Assembly (NCBI GenBank): GCA_037447605.1
Contig: CM074817.1
Location: forward strand, 1,132,732-1,182,002
Length of the DNA: 49,271 nucleotides
Source of the DNA: Zygnema circumcarinatum
Lineage: Eukaryota; Streptophyta; Zygnematophyceae; Zygnematales; Zygnemataceae
Reading direction: 5' to 3'
Shown: positions 1-10,327 of the stretch, one piece after another
Numbering within the stretch: position 1 is the first letter of the stretch
How the letters are laid out: each line of letters starts with the position of its first letter
Program-made: the position numbers and the translations under genes
Notes under the pieces: model-generated
Told to the model about the DNA's origin: nothing
Database searches by the model: none
Seen by the model: the letters and a program-made list of their open reading frames with translations, nothing else

Positions 1-693
1 CCCTCCTCGCGACGTGCCTCACATCGGTGACCTTCGCGGCTGCTTCTAGGGCTGCGTTGTTGTGCCTAGGCGTAGTTTTCCGCTCCTAGCTTCGTTTTAT
101 TGTGTTTCGGTCCTTTGTGACCAGTCCTTCGTGGTTCCACATTTTGCCTTTATCCATGTAAATTTGATGGCCTCGCCATCGCGAGTTCAATGAAAGTTTG
201 CGTATGTATTATACAGTGTATTAATACACGCGTTTGATACATACGGATCTATAGTAAGGCAAGGCTTGTCGACATGGTTGTACTTCAAGCCAGCTGGCTT
301 AGTTGGCTCTGGATTTGTCGTACAGTACTGTAGTGGTCTATCGACACGCTGCCAGCTGGCAGTGTCGTCGTGGTTGCATTGAGACGGCGGAGAGAGTCGG
401 TCTCTAAATTCAGGACAAGATCGTCTCGTCGATTGTGCACGCCATCGTGCTGTCACCCCACTGGATGTACGGTGGTCGGTGCAATTCGTCCTGTGCAACG
501 GAAGGCTCGAATCTTTGCACAATTGAGTTGTCGTTAGCGCCACGTCGACAGCGAGCCGTAGGAAAAAGGGACTTCGATATGTTGCAAAGTTCCATGTTCG
601 CCTAGTTACCGTTAAACCAAACAGTTCCCAGATCGGCTCACGAGTGTGGGGGTCACATGCCCGTTGTCGCGCGACCAAAGGCCATGATATTGG

Positions 694-768
694 AACCAAC
701 CAACCAACCAACCAGCCAATCAACCAACAAACCAGCCAATCAACCAGCCAACCAACCAGCCAACCAAT
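694..768. repeat. AACC-type microsatellite
   Basis: Repeated AACC units with CAGCCAAT variants run through this stretch; similar degenerate units continue to about 905. They read as a Q/P/T/N-rich peptide in one frame, but that is a consequence of the repeat and not of a gene. Confidence 0.85.
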
Positions 769-1179
769 GAGTTGCCAGCCATTCACTTGCTGTGGTATGA
801 ACCATGAGACCATGACATTCGAACGAACCAGCCAACCAACAAACCAACCCTTGGTTCGCCAACCATTCAATTCATGGTTGTCTTGGGCGCAACAAACCAA
901 TCTTCGCAACCATTAGCAACGGTCGACCATTGGGCCCAATGCTTAGCACCCACTAGCAATGGGTTGTTGGTTCAGCTGTTGGCTCAGTTCAGAATTTGGT
1001 GACTATTGAAGAAAGTCAACGGAAACGTTGACCGGCGAGCCGCTGCTTAGTTGCATGATGTTGTTGGCCCGTCCTATACCGCAGCGCCCGTCCAGTTACA
1101 CATGGAGCGCCTAGTTGGCAGGGACGGACAAATCCAGGACTATTTTTTTTTGCAAATCAGCATCCACCAGCAAGCATTC

Positions 1180-1223
1180 GCCACGTGTACGTATGATTGT
1201 TACACGTGCCACTTCCTCATTGG
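1180..1223. promoter_or_regulatory. Degenerate paired ERSE-like element
   Basis: GCCACGT (1180-1186), then 15 bases, then ACACGTG (1202-1208), then 10 bases, then ATTGG (1219-1223). The right half has the same spacing as the three complete composite elements elsewhere in the window. The expected upstream CCAAT is CCAGC (1167-1171), and the inner spacer is three bases longer. No gene could be assigned to it. Confidence 0.4.
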
Positions 1224-1724
1224 GTGATGCTCTGCCGCTGCCTAAACAGGCCCCTCCCAATAGTGCCTCTCCGCCGCCTCCCTCTCCGTCCCTCCCTCCC
1301 AAACTAGGCAGACTGGCAGATTGACTGACAACCTGGAACTGATACTGAATTTGAAACTGTCTGAGCATGGAAACAATTCCATGACACAACTTCTTGTTAT
1401 TGAGATTTTATTTTCTATTGGTGTCATAATCTTGTATCGTGGATTGTTTTCCGTGTCTCGTGCATCCCATTTGTTTGTTCCAGAGTGAGAACAAAACGAG
1501 CATTTCTATGCTACTGACCTCAACTAAATACTTTTCTCATCTAGCAAAACAAAGTCCCTTAGTCGAAAAACATGACTGAAGCACATCACATCACAATGAC
1601 CCTACGGATCCAAGGAGCTCGTCCGACGCAAAACGTAACTGACCCTCACCATGTAAACCCTAAAGTACTCGTCAACCTTCCTGCCCACCTAACGTGGGAA
1701 GCCACCCCCTTTTCCATCCCTAAT

Positions 1725-3639
1725 CTAACTCCCCACTTTGAATGCATCCACGTAGAGGCCGTAGATGAAGCCGGCCTTCCAATAGTTAGAGAGCTGCAGA
1801 ACATAGCGAATGAACTTCATGAGAGGCCGATCGCTCCTTATCGGAAATTTGTACAACAACGTTCCTTGCAGCTCCAAGATGGCCACTATGAAACCGGCGA
1901 CCAATACATCCCAGTCGCCTGTTTGACCGATAATGGTCGAGATTGAGTTGGCGCTGAAGAAACCCAAAAGCAGGAGGAAGACCTTCACCCAAAGGCCTCT
2001 CCTTACATCCTCCCATCGATCCTGCTCACACAACATTTGAATTTTGTCATGACACTGAACCTTTACAATAGAAGGACGACAAGTTTATGGGGATTCTACT
2101 GAAATGCTAAATCTGCTTGACGTCTCAGCAGATATAGTAAATAAGTCTATAAATTCACTTAACCTGAGGGATATCAGTTCGGCGCACATGTGATGCCTAA
2201 TCACGCCAGTAAAAATCAATACTTTCCTGCAGAGTCAAAAAGCTTGTCCGACTCAATGACAGAATGAATGTCAATCAGGAGATGCAATACACAAGCATCA
2301 TGATGCCCTTTCTATCTCGCTCCGTCACACGCATCCCTTCCTCGTTCTCATCCCCTCCAACTCCCTCTCTCTCGCTCCTCACCCCTCTTTCAAAGCTTCT
2401 CTTGACCCTGCTTTCTTTCATCTATCTCCAACAAACCTGAAGCTTCAAGATAGCGTCGCTGAAGAGTCTTCCAAGCCGAGTCCTCCCTCCCCTCGTCCCT
2501 CCTCTCACTCCCGCTACTTCAGTTGAGAAGTCATCGGATGGCACAGGTATGGGTTCACCGGGTGCTCCGCTTAGAGACGCTCTCACGATCACATACCTAT
2601 TCCGTTTCCATGTAGTCTGTGAAGTTCTGCAGATGCACAACATATCGAGGACTTTAGTACGTTTGGGAGGGGGAGGGGGATGGGGAGGGGGATGGGGAGG
2701 GGGATGGGGAGGGGGTGGGGAGGGGAGGGGAGGGGAGGGGAGGGGAGGGGGGAGGGGAGGGGAGGGGAGGGGAGGGGGAGGGGAGGGGAGGGGAGGGGAG
2801 GGGGAGGGGAGGGGAGGGGGAGGGGAGGGGGGAGGGGAGGGGGAGGGGAGGGGAGGGGGAGGGGAGGGGGAGGGGAGGGAGGGGAGGGGGAGGGGGAGGG
2901 GAGGGGGAGGGGAGGGGGGAGGGGAGGGGGAGGGGGAGGGGAGGGGGAGGGGGAGGGGAGGGGAGGGGAGGGGGAGGGAGGGGAGGGGGAGGGGGAGGGG
3001 AGGGGAGGGGGGAGGGGAGGGGGAGGGGAGGGGGAGTCGGGAGAGAAGGGGACGATGAGGGGGAGGGAAAAGAGGGAGGGAGGGAGGGAGGGAGTCAGAC
3101 CTCGGAGAGACGAAGCAGATTTCTTGACAACTTCCGTTCCGTTTCCCTGAACTAACACACAAGCATAGTAAACAGGGGTCTTAGGTAGCGTTTTCAAAAT
3201 GTACAAAAAGACCATAACTGATCTTTTTCAATTACTTCAATCTTTTCTTTCGATTTCTGTTTTGACATTGATTTAATTGATGAAATTGTTGGGCTTTCAG
3301 GATCCAAGGCTTCCAAGAATTTGGAGCTTCTGTAACTTCATCACATCAATTTCTAGACCTTCAAGGCGGTTCAGATTTATTTCCTTTCGAAAAATTGCAA
3401 GATTTTCTTCCTCCAAACTTACCGAGAAGCAATCGACTCCTCCTCCGGGAGATCAGACTTTTACGAAAATTTGATAAAACCCTCGCTTCAATCCGAACCC
3501 TAAAATCACTATTGTCTCTGAACTCCCCCAAATTGGAAGGAAATACCGAACTTGCGGAGAAGCTTCCTCCGTCCACTCCTGACATCAGCAAGGAGGACGT
3601 CACACGTGTGGGCTGCAGTAAGGACAGAGCCGCCGCCAT
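1725..3639 (-). CDS. Ycf20-like (DUF565) plastid membrane protein
   Basis: Three exons on the minus strand: 3639-3423, 2513-2437 and 2021-1725, giving 196 aa. The last exon is diagnostic: it reads LGFFSANSISTIIGQTGDWD, a second hydrophobic segment, then NYWKAG and DAFKVGS at the C-terminus, as in Ycf20 and its nuclear plant copies linked to non-photochemical quenching (NPQ6/NPQ7). Exon 1 begins MAAALSLLQPTRV and is rich in Ser/Arg, as expected of a chloroplast transit peptide; it ends at a strong donor (G|GTAAGT). Two or three membrane helices are expected (about residues 112-130, 135-157 and 170-190), so a thylakoid or envelope location is likely. Homology fixes exon 3 (0.9). The joint of exon 1 to exon 2 rests on phase and length only; an alternative start is an ATG at 2643. 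Intron 1 (2514-3422) holds the G/C tract. Confidence 0.8.
2665..3093. repeat. Long G4A-type polypurine tract
   Basis: About 430 bases of almost pure GGGGA/GGGGGA units on the plus strand, C4T-type on the minus strand. In the gene model it lies inside intron 1 of the minus-strand Ycf20-like gene, so the transcript carries the C/U-rich version and the template strand is the G-rich one. Many runs of four or more G make quadruplex and R-loop formation plausible. Long Gly/Arg/Glu and Pro/Ser frames across it come from the repeat. Confidence 0.95.
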
Positions 3640-4598
3640 GGTGCGTCGGCTGCAAGGTTCAGGGTTTTAGCTTCAGGGTTTAGGTCGAATCTAGGGTTTC
3701 GCTCTGGAGGAAGAAGACCAATTAGGGTTCAATAGGGAGCCCAGCGCTGGGCTCTTCGGCACTCAGGAAGGTATTTGGCGGAAGCGACTGCCTACCCTCG
3801 AAAGCCCAAATCCTAAACCCTAAACCCAAGGGGCGCGCCTCCTGACGGCATGGAGGAATGGAAGCAGAGCAGGCGAAAGGGCCTGCATTGAGTTCACGCG
3901 TGATGCGCAGAGCGTTGCTAACCGCTCCAATCTGACCGCCGCTCATCAATAGTCACAAAAAAAACAGATTTGGCAATGATCAGGGAGGGAAAGGAGGTGC
4001 AGGAAGAGGAGCTAGAAGCGGCAGATTTGACCCTCCTGCAGCGCATGATTTTGCAAGCGGTCTGGGCACATGCGGCGGTTGTGGAACGCATGAAGGGCTG
4101 CATAGAAGCCCCTGAGGACCTTTATGGAATGCAGATTGGTGCAAGTGTTTTGGGACTCTTTGAGCCGTTTAGAAATGAGGAACGCGGAATGAATAAAGCG
4201 TTTCCTGTACTGGATTTTGGTAGAATCATCGTCTGCAGCTCTGCCAAGATGCAAACAGACAGTGTTCGAAAGTCAATAGGAGCTAGAAGTCAATAATTTT
4301 ATTTTCAGCAATTGAAGCGAGCTGGCATGGGAATGGTTTTTAGATTTTTACTTTTGCATAGTACTTTTTCCAACATTTTGCAAGATTTCAACCAACTAGG
4401 GTCAAAACTTGTCAAACTTGAAAAAACTCCGAGCGAGGACGAGCTCGAAATTAGTACATTTTTTCTAAGGAAGGCGAGCAAACGCGTACTGTTTTCGAAA
4501 CAAATCCCGGAGCGAAACTCATTGACTGGCCCTAGCGCGCTGAAGCAGGAACAGGGAGAATTACACTCTGGAGGATTGGCATGGCATGAGCGCCGTGT
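3640..4598. promoter_or_regulatory. Telobox-rich upstream region; possible small gene
   Basis: Upstream of the Ycf20-like gene there are several telobox-type motifs: AGGGTTT copies at 3660-3735 and CCTAAACCCTAAACCC around 3816-3831. These are common near transcription starts in plants. A plus-strand frame with an ATG at 3976 runs to 4296 (MIREGKEVQEEELEAADLTL at its start, 106 aa). It looks helical but I recognise no family. A second frame at 4312-4728 runs into a microsatellite. Neither is called as a gene. Confidence 0.4.
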
Positions 4599-4672
4599 TG
4601 ATGTGGATGTGGATGTGGATGTGGATGTGGATGTGGATGTGGATGTGGATGTGGATGTGGATGTGGATGTGG
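4599..4672. repeat. GATGTG hexanucleotide microsatellite
   Basis: About twelve tandem GATGTG units. The frames across it give Val-Asp or His-Pro repeats, which are artefacts of the repeat. Confidence 0.95.
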
Positions 4673-4989
4673 TACCACCGCCCTTTGGTTTGGTTTGGTC
4701 CACCTTCGAGGCACATTGCTACTTATGACACAACTTGAACAACAACTTAATCTTGTCAATCTCAGCTTCTTGCTACTTCCCCTCATCTCAATGGATACAT
4801 GATACCCCCTTTCAAACATGGCATCGGTCATTGTTTGGTTTTGCCATATCAGTTTACATTGGTTCGATTTTTTTTCTTTTATTTATGTTCATAAACCTGA
4901 TGGCGTCAACAATCTCGAGATGAATGCCTGTTCACTCTCACGATCCCATGCATGCATGCATGCGTTGTCGAGCATCCATCCATACATGA

Positions 4990-5051
4990 CATGCATCCAT
5001 CCACACATCATGCATGCATGCCATGCCATGTCATGGGTGGATGGATGCATG
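4990..5051. repeat. 15-bp inverted repeat (hairpin)
   Basis: The arm CATGCATCCATCCAC (4990-5004) pairs perfectly with 5037-5051 across a 32-base loop that itself holds ATGCATGCAT. It sits about 225 bp upstream of the SUMO E2 start codon. A fold-back or MITE remnant is possible, but no target-site duplication was seen. Confidence 0.75.
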
Positions 5052-5149
5052 GTATGGCCTCGTCTCCCGCGTGCCAAATTCAAACGCCGCCCTTCAAAAT
5101 GCGGGCGAGCAAGATGCGCGTTCCGCCTCCGTCTGTTCTCTACCTGCCG

Positions 5150-5252
5150 TTGGGATTAGGGCAAGGATTAGGGTTAGGAATAGGGTAAGAGTTAGGGTTA
5201 GGGTTAGGGTTTGGGATAGGGTTAGGGCGGGTTACAGTAAGATTAGGGCAGG
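5150..5252. promoter_or_regulatory. Interstitial TTAGGG-type telomeric repeats
   Basis: A run of TTAGGG and degenerate relatives (for example TTAGGGTTAGGGTTAGGG around 5192-5210) ends about 25-45 bp before the SUMO E2 start codon. The exact units are six-base TTAGGG, whereas the usual plant telomere is TTTAGGG. It could act as an array of telobox motifs (AACCCTAA on the other strand) in the promoter or 5' UTR. Confidence 0.7.
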
Positions 5253-5276
5253 AGCTTTTCAGCCTAACTGGCGTCC

Positions 5277-7704
5277 ATGGAGAACATCGCGAAGGGGCGG
5301 CTGGTGGAGGAGCGCAAGGCATGGCGGAAGAATCATCCGCATGTCAGTGCATGCTCCCTTACAGCTCCTGCACACCCTCTTCGCCCCCTTGTGTTTGTAT
5401 TCTATTTCGATGACTAGACAGCGCAGTAAAAGGGGGTCCAGTTAGAGAAGTCAAGGATTGAAAACTACACCAGGAATCAGGGAGCCGTCTCACCGTCTAT
5501 TAACTTTTCTTGACTGTCCATGCTATTGCTGCTGTCCTTTTTGATAACGCGTGCGTGCCCTAAAATCCATGGCCTGAAGTTGGGAAAACCCTTGAAGCCT
5601 GTTGGCCCTGATCTCTGCATGAATAAGCAAACGTTTAGTCGCCAATCACCATTTCTGCCCGGACAGAGTAATATTTTCATCGCCGCATCAGCAACAGCGT
5701 CGATGCAAGATTGGATCATTAGTGAAGGCCAAGGAAGAGATGACGACTCAATTTATTGTCGGCTGTCATGTTTTTTTGGCATATCACTAAAACCGAACGA
5801 TATCCAATCGTGATCCATTTCTATGTGCAGGGATTCGTGGCCCGCCCTGAGATTGCTGGTGATGGTTCAACTGATTTGATGACATGGAAGTGCATCATTC
5901 CCGGGAAGAAGGACGTGAGTACAACCTAGACCTTTCACTGCAGGGATAAACTAGGAATTTCCTGGACGGTCGCAATTGCCCAATTCGTCCCATCCATCTG
6001 CACAAGAATTGGTCGCGAAAAAAATGGACGTAGTTATCCTGTTAAAAGCTTGCACGCTTGCAACAATCATATGTTTTCTAACTATAGAGGAAATCCTGCT
6101 CCGGTTTTGCTATTCGTGAAAAGAGACCAAGGCTATCGTATGTCCTTGTGATTCTTTTTGTGACGCTTTTTTGGCTGTTTTCTATGCAGACTGATTGGGA
6201 CAACGGATATTTTCCAATCACCATGCACTTCAGCGAAGATTATCCGTCAAAGCCGCCCAAGTGCAAGTTCCCTCCCAATTTTTTCCATCCAAACGTGTAC
6301 CCTTCTGGCACAGTCTGTCTCAGTATTCTTAATGAAGACTATGTAAGTCGTGAACAGCGCCTCTTTCTTCAATTACTGCAGCATTGGATTCTCTTGGAAA
6401 CAACAAATGACTCTCATTCTGAGAGTTTTTTTTTTGTGCATATGCCTTTGCGCGATTCCCATTACCTTGTACCTTAAATCGCTCTTGTTTGAGAAGCAAG
6501 ATGAGAGTGTTTACAGACATTGAATTGTCGCAGGAACTTTGCATTACACCTTGATGTTGTTGTATGAAAAGGTTCGAGGTCAACCAGTCAGTATTGGATA
6601 CAAATAGACTAGAATCAGGAGATTCTTTTCAAGTAGTGACTATTGGGGAAGTCTCTGGAGGTAGATTTTAATTCCAACAGTTTTTCTTTTTCATTTTTCT
6701 GGTGTCTGCTTCCCTGGCTGAATCCAGCTTGTTGCCCGGATTATGACGATTCTGCAAAAGGTTTAGCACTGAAAGGCTGATGTTATATGTAAAAATCCCG
6801 AAACTCAGTCAGTGTGTCAATCGTGTCATTACGCGATAGCAGGATTTGTGTCTGTGTATTAATGCTTTTGAAGAATGATTGTTTCTGAAAGAATGAATGG
6901 CTGTTTGTGGTACAGGGCTGGAGGCCAGCAATTACCGTGAAACAGATCCTGGTGGGCATTCAGGAGCTCCTTGACCAGCCCAACCCGAATGATCCTGCTC
7001 AGACGGAAGCTTACACTCTGTTCATTCAGGTATTGTGCTTTCCTCCTCATGTTCAATGGTGTAAGTATGTAAACTGACATGAGCTAGTATCATGCCGACA
7101 TAAAGCTAGCTGCAGTAGTTTGTTTGGGTGTTTGGGTGTTTGGGTGCCATTAGTGGGCAAGCGAAGGAACGAGTGATCTTGAACGTAAATAAGTTGTTGT
7201 CATGAATTTAGAACCTACGGCATTTTCACCACCTTATTGGGTTGTTGAGTATGCCTTGCGACGTTTTCCAGACGATTCTCTGCGCCTGTTTAGCCCCTAC
7301 GTGTACATATAGTGACAGTGCTAGTAATTTTCCTTCAACTCACCATTAAGTACGACTTAGTCGTGTATGCAATGGGGAATCACGTGGCTGAACACTCCCA
7401 TTGCGAAGAGTGGGGGGAGAGACTGAACTTGTAATGAACCGCTTAGCACCATAGATTTTCCTTCAGAAGATATCAGTGCAGTCTTGCTGGATGGAACATG
7501 GAATTGCGCGTTAAGTCTCCTTTACAGCATCACCAGGTTCTCCAATTGTCTAATGAAGTCCTCGATGTTAATCATACTTTCTGATCAGTCGTTCTTTCTC
7601 ACTTACACTTCACTGAAGTGCCTGATTCAATGCTTCAGGACCGAGAAGAGTACAACAGGAGAGTGCGGCAGCAGGCTAAACAACATCCCTCCAATATCAG
7701 TTAG
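5277..7704 (+). CDS. SCE1: SUMO-conjugating enzyme E2 (Ubc9/SCE1)
   Basis: Five exons: 5277-5342, 5831-5914, 6190-6342, 6916-7029 and 7639-7704, giving 160 aa, the normal length of the family. The enzyme takes SUMO from the E1 and transfers it to target lysines in nucleus and cytosol. The whole UBC fold is present: N-terminal helix with [11 protein letters not shown], then [16 protein letters not shown], the HPN motif (His83-Asn85), the catalytic Cys93 in [15 protein letters not shown], then [16 protein letters not shown] and Asp127 in PNPNDPAQ, a residue that supports catalysis in human UBC9. Numbering matches human UBC9. All introns are GT-AG; exons 2 to 5 are separate phase-0 blocks. The C-terminus ([10 protein letters not shown]) is close to the plant form. 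The start has a good context and lies directly after the telomere-like repeats. Confidence 0.97.
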
Positions 7705-8474
7705 TGGCTTGAGCAGGTGACAACTTCATTCGCTTACTGCAGCCTCTCTCGCATTGTATAGACTTCCAATCACAAGAGAAGGGAAACTTCACTGGCTGGA
7801 GAACATCATCAGAAGGGATAGCGCAGCTACAATGATGAGTGCGGCGCTCTCAGTATTGCAAGGAGCGCTCTCTTTCTCGCTCTACCTCTCTCTCGCTCTC
7901 TCGCTCTCTCGCTCTCTCTGTCGCCCTCTCCCTCTCAGCTTACCCTCTCGACTATGAGGTCCGTTCACAGTGATAGAACAGAAGACAGATAGTTCCTTGT
8001 AGATGGGCGCTGTTGAAGCACGCACGGTGGATGGTGGTAAGACTCTCTTATTGTCGTGGGACCCAAAAAAAATCGGTTAATGTCGTAGTTGGAGATGTGA
8101 CGAGGGACGTAGACATGTGGTGGGGGATCATGGACTGTAGGAAACAATAGAGGGGCACTCTGTATTGACCGGCTGGTTCATTTGTGGCCATATGAGTCCG
8201 CAGTGTCTTCAATGCGCTGAGACTTCTCATCCATGATATACATATCATACGTCATCATACAGTATTAGCGGTCAGGAAATAAAACATTCTAATTCTTTTG
8301 TCCTTTTAAATCTGGGGGAGTGTGGTCACGATGTTGGAGCTGTGTGAGTTTGGCAAAATTTGGATTGTGTCCAAGGCAGCGTGCTTATGTGGCTTTGGTT
8401 TTCAGATAACGAAAAGATAATGTAGGTGTACTCTATTTGTGTAAAAGATTGTTATATTTAAGACCTTTTATGCT
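7705..8474. other. 3' flank of SUMO E2 and spacer before tRNA
   Basis: No gene is seen. A CT-rich microsatellite with CTCT and CGCTCTCT units spans about 7864-7938. An AT-rich stretch with TTATATTTA (around 8451-8460) lies just before the tRNA-Lys gene and fits the TATA-like upstream sequence of plant tRNA genes. Confidence 0.6.
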
Positions 8475-8547
8475 GCCGTCCTAGCTCAGCTGGTAGAGCG
8501 CCAGGCTCTTAACCTGGTGGTCGTGGGTTCGAGCCCCACGGACGGCG
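8475..8547 (+). tRNA. tRNA-Lys-CTT: tRNA-Lys (anticodon CTT)
   Basis: A 73-nt cloverleaf: acceptor GCCGTCC pairs with GGACGGC, discriminator G, D-arm with A-box TAGCTCAGCTGG, anticodon stem CCAGG/CCTGG around CTCTTAA (anticodon CTT), and T-arm with B-box GGTTCGAGCCC. There is no intron and no encoded CCA, as expected of a nuclear gene. A T4 pol III terminator follows at 8565-8568. Confidence 0.97.
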
Positions 8548-8564
8548 AGAGTCGATATTGTTCA

Positions 8565-8568
8565 TTTT
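8565..8568 (+). terminator. Pol III T-run terminator
   Basis: TTTT 18 bases after the end of the tRNA-Lys gene, the standard pol III stop signal. Confidence 0.6.
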
Positions 8569-8671
8569 CACCTTATATCGCCATAACATTCGTCTTTGCC
8601 AAGATTTTTGCCGAGGAAGGGCTAATATTCCTCCAACCTGCACATCATGAAGTCCCGGGCCGGCTCGCCGC

Positions 8672-9088
8672 TAGGGATGGCCCGCGTTATAAATTCCGAA
8701 TACATTATATATTTTACAACGGGTTTAAATTTAGTAATATATTACAAAGTAAAACACTTTATTACATATATTATTATACCCACTCGTTTTGAACAATTGA
8801 CGGCCGTATGACCGTACGAGTACGGTCGTACGGTCGTACCATACCAAAATTAGGTCGTTTTGGCGTTGGCGTTGCGAAATGCGTCCGTCTGGTTCACTCT
8901 GTCTGCTCGTGCTCGTGCTCGCCGCCGAGAGGCAGGAACATGTACGGTCGTACATGTTGTTGTTGTTGTTGTTGTTGTGACCGTACATGGTGTAAAGGCG
9001 TTGTAAAGTAATATATATCAGCCGTTATCTAGTCGTCACAGTTGTATAATATAATATATATTATATAGTCGTAATTAATCCATCCCTA
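8672..9088. mobile_element. hAT-like MITE, 417 bp
   Basis: The element starts with TAGGGATGG (8672-8680) and ends with CCATCCCTA (9080-9088). It is flanked by an exact 8-bp direct repeat, CTCGCCGC, at 8664-8671 and 9089-9096. An 8-bp target duplication and a terminus of the YARNG type are hallmarks of the hAT superfamily. There is no transposase frame, so it is non-autonomous. The ends are AT-rich; the middle has repeated GTACGGTCGTAC-type palindromes (around 8815-8840 and 8940-8955) and a (GTT)7 run. It sits between the two tRNA-Lys genes. Confidence 0.85.
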
Positions 9089-9366
9089 CTCGCCGCGACT
9101 CATGCATGCATGGCCTTCCACCCCCACTCCAGCATGAAGAGCATGAACACATGACATGGCGCTAGAAAGCCGTGGGATGCATGCGCATCATCCGGCGGGA
9201 GGGCCGGCCAGGCTTGCCTCGCTGGATGCGCGGCAGGAGAGAGCAGGCACCATGCGGGCAGTTGGTTCCCCGATCTCGACGGCAAAACAGGAACGTGGAA
9301 ACAAGAGCACGATCTCGTCGAGAATTATTGGGAACGAGACGCAGACTGTATCTGTTGTAAAGTAGA

Positions 9367-9439
9367 CGCCGTCCGTGGGGCTCGAACCCACGACCACCAG
9401 GTTAAAAGCCTGGCGCTCTACCAGCTGAGCTAGGACGGC
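9367..9439 (-). tRNA. tRNA-Lys-TTT: tRNA-Lys (anticodon TTT)
   Basis: A 73-nt cloverleaf on the minus strand, identical to the tRNA-Lys-CTT gene at 8475-8547 except for one base, the first anticodon position (CTT there, TTT here). It has the same acceptor stem, A-box, B-box and discriminator G. The AT-rich upstream sequence (TATAAAATTATA read on the minus strand, about 9455-9475) fits plant tRNA promoters. A close T4 terminator is not evident; the nearest is about 80 bases downstream. Confidence 0.96.
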
Positions 9440-10327
9440 ACATGTTTCAAATTGTAAATGTATAATTATAATTTTATATCTGACATACTACCCGACGGGT
9501 CCGCATCTGCCGCGTTCGCTCCGACCCACCAGGTTCACTGCACCGGGACGGGTATTCGTCCCAAATGTCTCCTTTCTTGCCCGTACTTCTGCCCGAAATC
9601 AACGGTCAAGACCACTTAAAACATATGCGAACCACTCACTGTACGCCACATCGGCTCCAAACTTCTGTCTCCTTACGTCCAAATGCAATGTACTGATCGT
9701 TGCATCCCCCCTGGACATGCGCCGTTTGTCGTCCTGTCCAGGTGGACCGCCACGTCATCGAGCCCGGCCGGCAAACACGCCGGCCGGTCAACGTTTTGGC
9801 CCCATTTTCCTGCTGGCCGGCAGCAAAAGCGCCGGCCCGTCGTGCCGGCGCGTGCGCTGGCGGGTACTTTCTCCGGCGGGTGCCCCCGCACGTGTGAATG
9901 GTCTGGAGGGAAAGTGCTCCCGCAGGGAAAGTGGGAGGCGAGGACTGTGGGCAAATGGGGGGGAGACACGTCGCACTACCGCAGGGCGGTGGGTAAGAGA
10001 ATGCAGGGGGGGAGGGGGAGTGGGAAAGGGAGAGGGAGAGAGAGGGAGAGGGAGAGGGAGAGGGAGAGTTTGAGAGAAAGGGAGAAAGAGTGGGCGAGAG
10101 GGAGAGAGGGAGAGAGATAGAGGGGGAGAGAGAGAGAGGGAGACACTTTAGTATAATAGAAGAGGAAATTGAAGTACTGGGGGGTGTCAAGATAACCCTT
10201 TATACTTTAAATATTTATCCTCCTTACTTGATAAGTGTACGCATGCTCCCTTAAGCTTCTTGGTTCGAGTTCTTTTTTTAAAGTTTAATATTAAATTGAG
10301 TGAAGTTTCTTGAAAAGGGCTGAAAAA
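9440..10327. other. GC-rich upstream region of the GH31 gene with GA tract
   Basis: No gene is called. The stretch 9750-9870 is GC-rich with repeated GCCGGC palindromes. A GA-rich polypurine microsatellite covers about 10006-10142, some 190 bp before the GH31 start codon. An ACGT-core box is seen near 9752 (GCCACGTCA), but no CCAAT box stands at the ERSE spacing. Confidence 0.5.

Larger units (their letters stand above)
1..1724. other. Intergenic region without a recognised gene
   Basis: I see no convincing coding sequence. The stretch contains an AACC-type microsatellite (about 694-768), a pair of ACGT-core boxes with an ATTGG box (1180-1223, listed separately), and a C-rich stretch near 1255-1310. 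An open frame at 1572-1946 on the plus strand is antisense to the last exon of the Ycf20-like gene and is not counted as a gene. Confidence 0.6.

Noticed and set aside
1572-1946. Plus-strand frame of 124 codons
   Set aside because: It is antisense to the conserved last exon of the Ycf20-like gene and shows no family of its own.
2422-3215. Pro/Ser-rich and Gly/Arg/Glu-rich frames across the G-rich tract
   Set aside because: Pure repeat DNA stays open in several frames on both strands; only the part at 2437-2513 is supported as an exon.
4990-5051. MITE at the hairpin
   Set aside because: No target-site duplication or conserved terminal sequence was found, so only a hairpin is claimed.
8517-9397. 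Frames starting MVVGSSPTDG at both tRNA sites
   Set aside because: They are translations of the 3' half of the tRNA-Lys genes.
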